This document shows, piece after piece, positions 57,245 to 64,000 of a stretch of DNA of 64,000 nt. The notes under the pieces are model-generated. The model was not told where the DNA came from. It saw only the letters and a list, made by a program, of their open reading frames with translations, and did no database searches. A program made the translations under genes and the position numbers. Location of the stretch: assembly GCF_000224145.3 (NCBI RefSeq), contig NC_020167.2, positions 5,094,991 to 5,158,990 of the forward strand, in the 5' to 3' direction. Origin of the DNA: Ciona intestinalis. Lineage: Eukaryota > Chordata > Ascidiacea > Phlebobranchia > Cionidae. Position 1 is the stretch's first letter. The number at the start of each line of letters is the position of its first letter.

Positions 57245-59043
57245 GTTTCAACCAAAGTTTTAATATTTAAATCTGGACTTCGTATACATCTAGAACTGCG
57301 AGGAAATATGATACACCTTCAGTACACAGGAACCAAATATCCCGATCGTGTTTTAAACAATAAACAACGGTCCATATGGTAGCCGTGAGGATATTACGGT
57401 TTTATAATTCTTTGAATTTTCTTTGTTACGCGAATCATATACATCGCAAATACTGAGTTCTTAAATATGTTTCCACACCCTATATGGGAAGCTTTTTCTA
57501 AAAAGATTGTAAATTGCTAAAACCTGACTTTCGGATCACTTTTTAACAAGCCGCAGCATACGGTTCACAAACTTTTTTTATTAAACTATATTTGAACCCG
57601 AAGAATTCACAACAGGACATTTGGTTAACAAATTTTCAAAGCTGTACTAAACTGCCGCAATAATTTCAATACAATTTTTGAAAGTGTAACACATTCGTTA
57701 AGACAAAAAGCTCACTAGTTGGGGCTTCCTGTTATGCCGCACCACAGGAAATGTACACAGAAGCCGCTTTCAGCTGTTGCTTGTATGATAAGACTAATGT
57801 CACGTTTTAAATTGATAAGGCCTAAGGGGGTGTAAAGTTAGTTTTGCATATAAGTTATGCAGTATTCTGCTAAGCTTAATCTATACTTTAATTTTTTCGT
57901 TTAAAACGGTACCGTTTTTTAGCCAAAATATACAATGATGCCAACTAAGATGTTTATAATTTGCTCCTGTAAGATAACTAAAATTATTCAATAACAATAA
58001 GTTTAAAAAAACACAAACCAAACCAGTGTATATCACTTTTAATGCATCCCCGTTTAAACGGTAATAGTTTAATTCGGCGTTGATTATGTTTTGATATTAG
58101 TCAAGGTATAGTGGGGGGAAACGGTACTCTGGGAAAGACACGGGCCTATTTTAAATATCATCTTAGAGGTACCCATTTGTAGACGAAAAAATGCTACAGT
58201 ATTTTACGATCCAACAAATGCGCGGTAAAGGCGGTTACTGTTGCTAAGTATTGAAATTCAGTGTTGAACGAATACAACATGCTTTTAATGGCTGAAATAA
58301 AGCATAATAATAAGATGTTCATTTGAATACTCGCTGAAACATACTTAAACTCGCGAAATGTTGGAGTTTGCGAGTTTAAATCATCAATCATAGTTTAATA
58401 CAGAGTTAGGAGGAATGGACACGTACCAATACAAAAAAAATACCCATTATAAAGATATGTTCAAATGCTTTTGAAAATCTATGCCCGCTAATTGAGCGTT
58501 GATGGGCGCTGGAGTGTATGGACATCCTCTGTTAATTATTGTGATAAGTTATATAAACAACAAAAAGAAAACGATGCCACTATTTTATACCGCGCACTAT
58601 AACGAAATTTCAGACAAAAATTTAAGAAGAAGTAACGGTAACAGCGAATAAGAGAATAATTTGGCAGCATAACAACAGTCGTTAAAACACGCTAGAGGTA
58701 TAGAAACGAATCGAATTAAAGTATCAAGTAAAAGCGTTCTACTCAACATACTATAGTCTCTGTCGAGTTGCATCAATTTAAACCAGCTAAGATGTAATTG
58801 CAAGAAAAGTGCGCGTAAAGACACCACAGTACCATTAAGGGAGGAATCGGCTTGAGAATTCACAATAGCATGTTTTGTGCGAACACTTGTAGATTACATA
58901 ATTATCACCTCTATTACAAAAATACACAAAATGGTACATTATTGAAATACAAATATATGTAAACTTGAATTTGCAGCATAGCTAAAAGGTGTACAATTAA
59001 AAACGGTATTATAGTTTATTCGGTATGCTGTTTGCACAATATA
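57245..59043. other. Interval between SLC16-type and SLC22-type genes
   Basis: Upstream flank of the SLC22-type gene and 3' flank of the SLC16-type gene. It holds a MITE fragment at 57302-57427 and a possible MITE end near 58108-58145 (TATAGTGGGGGGAAACGG). An 88-codon minus-strand frame (58863-58597) has no family I recognise and is not called. Confidence 0.4.
57302..57427 (+). mobile_element. MITE copy 17, partial
   Basis: GATACACCTTCAGTACACAG, AAATATCCCGATCGTGTTTT, AAACAACGGTCCATATGG and TTCTTTGAATTTTCTTTG. Right part missing. Confidence 0.75.
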
Positions 59044-62000
59044 TTATAATGTAGTCGAGATGACTACACTTGTGTTATCCCGAGGTTTTGTCACCAGAAT
59101 TAAACCAGAAATAATTAAGCCGATTCCCGCTACTCGAAATCCCCAGTCGTAGCTTTGTGTCACGTCATAAAACCAACCTGTTTACAAAAAAAGAGCAAGG
59201 CTATAATGAATTGGCACGTAGAGTGTAACTTTATTGGGAAAGTAGATATTGTGCTGTGGGGTAATATGGCACACTTTTATAATAGAGTAAAAGACGTCCC
59301 CTCTTGCCATCTACGGTGTACACTGACCTGCCATCGGTGGTCCTAACAATACGCCTAATCCTTCAAACATTAGCATCCAGCTGAAAGCGTCCACAAACTT
59401 ATTGCAACCCAACATAACGGCAGCAGATGCTTTTATCAGACCGTAACCATTGCTGAGGAAACCAAACGCAGCAGCAAACATAAAAAGACCGATCTTGTTC
59501 GACCAGAACGGGCTCACTGCAACCGATATACCGCATAAAATCTATACAGCAAAACGTATTAGTTATGTTATACCACGGCCTACTAGAGATATCTCTATAG
59601 TAGGCCATGGTTATCCCAATACTGTGTATAATTAGATTATCGATTATACAGTTGGTATAACATCTCGGCAATTCAAAAGCAATTGAGCTAAACCTTGCAT
59701 TCCAAAGTAATAAAACAGGCTGCTTTTTATGAATTTGTCCTATAGTAGGGCGGGAGAAACGAGACACCTTTGGCACTTAATAATTTTTTTTATACTTTTT
59801 TTGAGTATTCTCAGTTTACTATATGACACGAGAAAAAAAAAGAATGAAAAGGTTTCCGATCACCCCCACCCTACTATGCTGTATAAACCAAGAGTTTAAA
59901 ACTTGCTCAAAAATGAATAAGCAAATTAGTCTTTTAAAAAAAAAAACTTCTATTGCTAACTTGAATTAGTGCATATGCAATCCTCGGGTGTACTTCAGCA
60001 TAGTTAAAGAATGCTCCTGTAATTGGCCTGCCGGTAAAACCAGCTAAACCAATGGTAGCTGCCACCCATGCGCTGGTATTTTCATCCAAACCAGATAACC
60101 TGTTAAACATACATTTTCTCTTACTTTGACTGCGTTTTAACTTTTCTGATGAAGTCAAAAGGTGTCTCATCCCCCCACCCTACTTTGTATAACATGGTGT
60201 GGAAAGATGGGACATGTTTTTATCATCTTTTTTCGTACTACTTGGTGGTAGCAAACAAAGTCCATTTACAGAATTCTATAAACGTAGCCCCGCGACTCTC
60301 AAATATCGTTGTTAATTTAAAAAAAAACGGTATCCCATCTTACTACACACTACTATATATGTTTAATCTTAACAACAGTGTTTAACTATATAACCTAACT
60401 AACTTACCTAGCTCGTTCAACCAGATGAACATAAGGAATAAATAAGCACAACCAACCCAAAAAGTGGCTTGTTATCAGTCGTAAGAAAGTAATATTTCTG
60501 TATAAACCGATACTTCGTTTGAAAAAAGATAACTCTGTAAAAATCAAAATACGTAAATTCAAAAGAACACTAAATTAAAATAAAAAGAACTAGAAGTTAT
60601 ATAATAGATACTGCTGTTATTATATGCTAATTGGAAAGCCTAAAACGTTTAGACTAAATAAGTAATGATTCAAAAAATATAAATTTATATTCAAAAAAAC
60701 TACAAGACAATCTGTATACAAAAAATCTTAGAAACCGTTTTCAGTTGAGCTAACCTGTGTCAACAGCTGTGCTGTCCCTTTGTGAATTTATAGAACCTTC
60801 ATTACATATCGAAGTAATTCCAATTTCGTTATTACTTTCTTTACTTGGGCGTACTTCTGATATGTTCAACTTTTGTGGCGGAATAAAAAACATTGCGATT
60901 ACTGTATTGTTCAAACAAATGCCCCCGAAAATAAGCATGGCACCCTGGTGATAAAAATATCATTGATTTATTTAATTACGAATAAGTAAACGATCGAAAA
61001 CGTATGTATGGTATACATATGGATTGCCAGTCGTCAGTTAGACCTATATTTTAACAAACGCTAAAAATATATTGTAGAGTGGGAGAAGAATACCATTAGC
61101 ACATAATATCCAAATATTCTGGCTGTGTTTTAGTCTATGGAAGTTGTGAGAATAAGGTTTTACATTTCTTTGAATGATTTTTGTTTACTACCAAATTGGA
61201 CCAAAAATAGAATGAAAAAAGGGCCCATTCCCCTACCCCAGCACTTATATATGTAGAAGTAAATGTTGTACCCCATGGCCTGTTGCAAGGAATGTGCTAA
61301 TCACGAATTTTTAGTCATTTGCCGTTGAAACAGAAATGTCATGTATTTTAACGAGTTGTACGTTATGGCATATAATAGTTACTTATTAGTTACTTATATT
61401 GCAATACGTTTTGAATGATTCATCTTTTCATTTGGAAAGCCTTTAAAATGCACCGCTAACTTTTGTACGTACTTGCCAAGTGTATTCTGAAATTATGTAC
61501 CGCTGCACCGCTGACATTGCGAAAACACCGGCTGATAAACCAGACCCGCACACACTTTCTGCGAGCGTTCGTTGTCGTAGAAAGTATTTATTTATGATGC
61601 TGCATGAAGCCAGCGATGCCAACCCACAGCCAAAACCTGACAAAAAAAAACATTCTTAAATGAATAAAAAGACAAAATTAATGTGAAAGAATAAATGGAC
61701 CTAACTTTATCCTAGCGTCGCCGGAAAACGACATTTTTGCAATGGGTGTTCATACACCTCGTGCCAGCTTACGAGTAACGATGACGCAACACATAAGAGC
61801 CATATAACGATATATAGTCGTTATATAACCCTACACCAAGCATAATTTATTTATTTATTTAATCGAGCGACATGTGAGAATAGTAAATTACTACTTTTAT
61901 ACTAGTGTGTGTTGAATGTTTTCATTTTTTCTTTTTGACCTATTTGTTATTGTAAACAAAGAATATTTTCAAAATTAACTTCCGAACCCTCGCGATTCTA

Positions 62001-63588
62001 AAATAGGACTCTAAAATAAAGACTCTAAACTATATTGCGTCACAGTATAGGCCATAGCACTTTACTCAACTATTTAAGGCTATATTGCAGTGGTGTCGGG
62101 GTGAATCGTAGATTTAGAAATAGTTAAAACGAAAAACAGGACATAGTGACAAAACAGTAGTTGCTAAACCCCGTTTAGAGTTAAAAACAGATTTCGATTT
62201 CATTAGAAGAAAACAAGCGTGGTCGCTACATCTAGCAGACAAGCAAGCCACTTGATAAAATAAAAAAACGTATACCTGCTATGACTCCAAAAGTGATGCA
62301 CAGAGTAATAACGTTGCGTGCAAAGTAACTTACACTTAAACCAAGACACATTGTAACTCCTCCTATTATACCACAGGTTCTTATTTGTAACTTGTTGATC
62401 AATATTCCGTATATAGGACCTGTTATATCGACAAAAATACATTCTGTGTGTAAAGTTGGATTTCAATTAGGCTTCATTAAAACAGGCGTGACATTCAGTA
62501 TAGAACATTTTTACTGTCATTACGGTTCCCTTCATAATAATGGCCGCCGACAAGTAAATTTTGTGTTTGGTATAGCAATCCACCTATGTTTTAATATAGT
62601 ACTGTGTGGGGAAGATGGGACGCCTTAAGCACATAATATTCGAAAAACCTGATCGTGTTTTAATCAATTACGGGCTATGGGAGTCGTTATAGGAGACGTT
62701 TTTATAACTGTTTGATTGTTCTGCGTTTACTACGAAATGGGTCGAAAAAATATAGTAAAAGGTGTCCCATCTCCCCCCATCCTACTATATCTATATCTTT
62801 AATAAGTAGAAACCTCTCGAGAGACATTAAGTCGCTGGTAATCCGTCAAGGGAACTCTTTTAGTATTGTGGAACATTGTAGACGCTATAATTGAACATTT
62901 GCAACTTATATGCGAGTAGACCTACAGTCCGCATTGATACTATGTTTACCTTCAAGAATGCTACAGCCTTGGGCGGCCAATGACCTTATACCATAATATT
63001 ACATATGTGTCATTCGTTTCATGCGCCATTGAGAACTTTTTGTTTCTTTATTGGTTCTTTAAACGTATAAATTATGCAGAGATGTTCGTATGCAATGTTC
63101 AGCTTTTGTCAATTCCAAAACGTGAAAGCGATAATTATATTTGGCGTTGAGAAGAATATGTGTTGAAATATCTCCTATAGGCTATATGTCGTATATATTT
63201 ATAAACACGTATATACATTTATAAACGCGTACAGCTACTACCACCTACCCAAACTTGGTTTAAAATGTGGTATTGGTCTAATGTTAATGAACCCCCTATT
63301 AACCCCGGTGTTTTTACCCGAAAGAACATTTTTTACTCAAGGCCAAAATCACAATATTTTGTTATTAAATGGTAATAATAATTATTTACCTAAACCACAG
63401 CCAACAGCAACTGGTATTCCTCCAGCAAAAGCAACTTCACCCATGGGTGCTCCAAAATAACTAACCCATTCAGCATACAACACCCCGACAGAAAAAGTTA
63501 CTCCCCAAGTGAGAAAATTACTGAGAAATCCCATGCACAGCACAATCCATCTGTATTTTAACTTCTCGCCGTCTAAATAGGAATCCAT
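59044..63588 (-). CDS. Monocarboxylate-transporter-type (SLC16 family) major facilitator
   Basis: Twelve-segment MFS transporter. Exons on the minus strand: 63588-63390, 62419-62276, 61636-61473, 60944-60755, 60534-60408, 60099-59961, 59541-59328 and 59177-59044; all phases agree; 436 residues. N-terminus MDSYLDGEKLKYRWIVLCM precedes segment 1, where the family usually has a DGGWGW-type motif; here it is reduced to YRW. Other landmarks: GPIYGILINKLQIRTCGIIG (segment 2-3), the conserved YFLRQRTLAESVCGSG, WQGAMLIFGGICLN, a hydrophilic central loop, LCLFIPYVHLVERA, LAGFTGRPITGAF and LLGPPMAGWFYD near the end. Close to the SLC16 family throughout, nearer the orphan members than the classical lactate carriers by my reading. 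Intact. Substrate unknown. Confidence 0.9.
59255..59322. mobile_element. MITE copy 18, deletion derivative
   Basis: Only the two ends remain: GTGGGGTAATATGGCACACT and AAGACGTCCCCTCTTGCCAT separated by about 10 bp. SLC16-type intron. Confidence 0.6.
59744..59877 (+). mobile_element. MITE copy 19, internally deleted
   Basis: TAGTAGGGCGGGAGAAACG to GGTTTCCGATCACCCCCACC, CTACTATG. Core shortened to TTGGCACTTAATAATT and GAGTATTCTCAGTTTAC. SLC16-type intron. Confidence 0.85.
60157..60357 (-). mobile_element. MITE copy 20 with an adjoining terminal repeat
   Basis: A lone terminus AAAAGGTGTCTCATCCCCCC, ACCCTAC (60157-60183) abuts a reverse copy 60192-60357 (TGGTGTGGAAAGATGGGAC to GGTATCCCATCTTACTAC). 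SLC16-type intron. Confidence 0.8.
61073..61250 (+). mobile_element. MITE copy 21
   Basis: GTAGAGTGGGAGAAGAATACC, CACATAATATCCAAATATTC and GGGCCCATTCCCCTACCCC. Internally deleted around TTTTAGTCTATGGAAG. SLC16-type intron. Confidence 0.85.
61690..61790 (-). mobile_element. SINE tail fragment
   Basis: CTAACTTTATCCTAGCGTCG, CCGGAAAACGACATTTTTGC and ACACCTCGTGCCAGCTTAC. It lies 53 bp upstream (minus strand) of the acceptor of SLC16-type exon 61636-61473. Confidence 0.7.
62602..62789 (+). mobile_element. MITE copy 22
   Basis: TGTGGGGAAGATGGGACGCC to GGTGTCCCATCTCCCCCCAT, CCTACTATA. Intron 1 of the SLC16-type gene. Confidence 0.85.
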
Positions 63589-64000
63589 CCTTTAAATATA
63601 GTGCAATCTACAATAGTAATAGCTTTATTTGTCTCTTCGATTACAGTAGCGAAGATTTAGAAATATTTTAAACAAAAATACAGGATGTAGCGACAAAACA
63701 ACATCAGTTAAAAAATACACTTACGTTTAAAAACATGTTTACATTTAATTGGAAAAAATCCTTTAGATTAAATAACCTTTCATGCTTGTACAGTTACTAC
63801 AGGCTGTGGTGCCAGCCATTGTGTTTATGTTTTAATTAGTAAGCCCTGTCATAATTTCCTGTTCGTCTGTGTATGAAAGGAACGACTTCGCGCGTGTTAT
63901 TGTCCCATAACGGGTGCTAGTCAATCGTCACGTTTAGAGGTACAGAGTCAAGTAGGCGTGAGAATAACTACCACTTTGACCTTACAGTTTTTCTACATAA
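63589..64000. other. Upstream flank of the SLC16-type gene
   Basis: Immediately 5' of the minus-strand start codon. AT-rich to about 63.8 kb, then more mixed with several CG dinucleotides (GCGCGTGTTATTG, CATAACGGGTGCTAG). Probably promoter or untranslated exon sequence. No named site or further gene was seen. Confidence 0.35.

Noticed and set aside
58597..58863. 88-codon minus-strand frame rich in leucine and serine
   Set aside because: Hydrophobic but without family resemblance or splice partners. Probably fortuitous in the SLC22-type upstream region.

Overview
The window is AT-rich animal nuclear DNA with many short introns (about 100-1500 bp, GT-AG). The encoded proteins resemble vertebrate orthologues closely along their whole length, but the genes are much more compact. 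This pattern, an insulin/IGF-like gene, and dense short MITEs with a tRNA-derived SINE in nearly every gene point to a solitary tunicate such as Ciona. The species call is an inference. No prokaryotic, viral or organellar sequence was seen. A 50-base run of N (27977-28026) marks an assembly gap.

Layout, left to right. (1) 1-5626, minus strand: an unrecognised multi-exon gene that runs off the left edge and carries two copies of a W-x3-W-x4-R motif. It is divergent from (2) 5965-8854, plus: the GDP-fucose transporter SLC35C1, 7 exons, 359 residues; the two start codons are about 340 bp apart. (3) 10167-11290, minus: an unrecognised three-exon gene for a 108-residue protein, assembled here from phase-compatible splice sites. 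(4) 13411-15356, minus: a four-exon insulin/IGF-like precursor of 275 residues with intact B and A chain cysteines and a long C-terminal extension. (5) 15.4-20.6 kb: a gene-free, CpG-rich interval. (6) 20653-25074, plus: mitochondrial aspartate aminotransferase GOT2, 11 exons, 425 residues. (7) 25806-40318, plus: ubiquitin-specific protease USP40, 24 visible exons; at least one exon is lost in the N gap. (8) 41529-51066, plus: glutamate-cysteine ligase catalytic subunit GCLC, 15 exons, 651 residues. (9) 52793-57244, minus: an SLC22-type organic ion transporter, 10 exons, 536 residues. (10) 59044-63588, minus: an SLC16/monocarboxylate-transporter-type protein, 8 exons, 436 residues.

The genes do not form an obvious pathway; they are ordinary neighbours in a gene-dense chromosome. 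The least explained coding content is the two unrecognised minus-strand genes at 1-5626 and 10167-11290.

Repeats explain most of the remaining structure. About 22 copies or fragments of one roughly 190-bp MITE (TA-flanked, ends like GTAGGGTGGGGGAAGATGG) are scattered through introns and flanks, more than half of them between 53 and 63 kb. A tRNA-derived SINE occurs about 17 times and often lies just beside splice sites. There are also hAT-like non-autonomous elements (one with a perfect 8-bp target duplication), a 409-bp TA-flanked inverted-repeat element, a 138-bp near-palindromic element, a separate roughly 130-bp dispersed repeat, and several local duplications, two of which copied exon ends.
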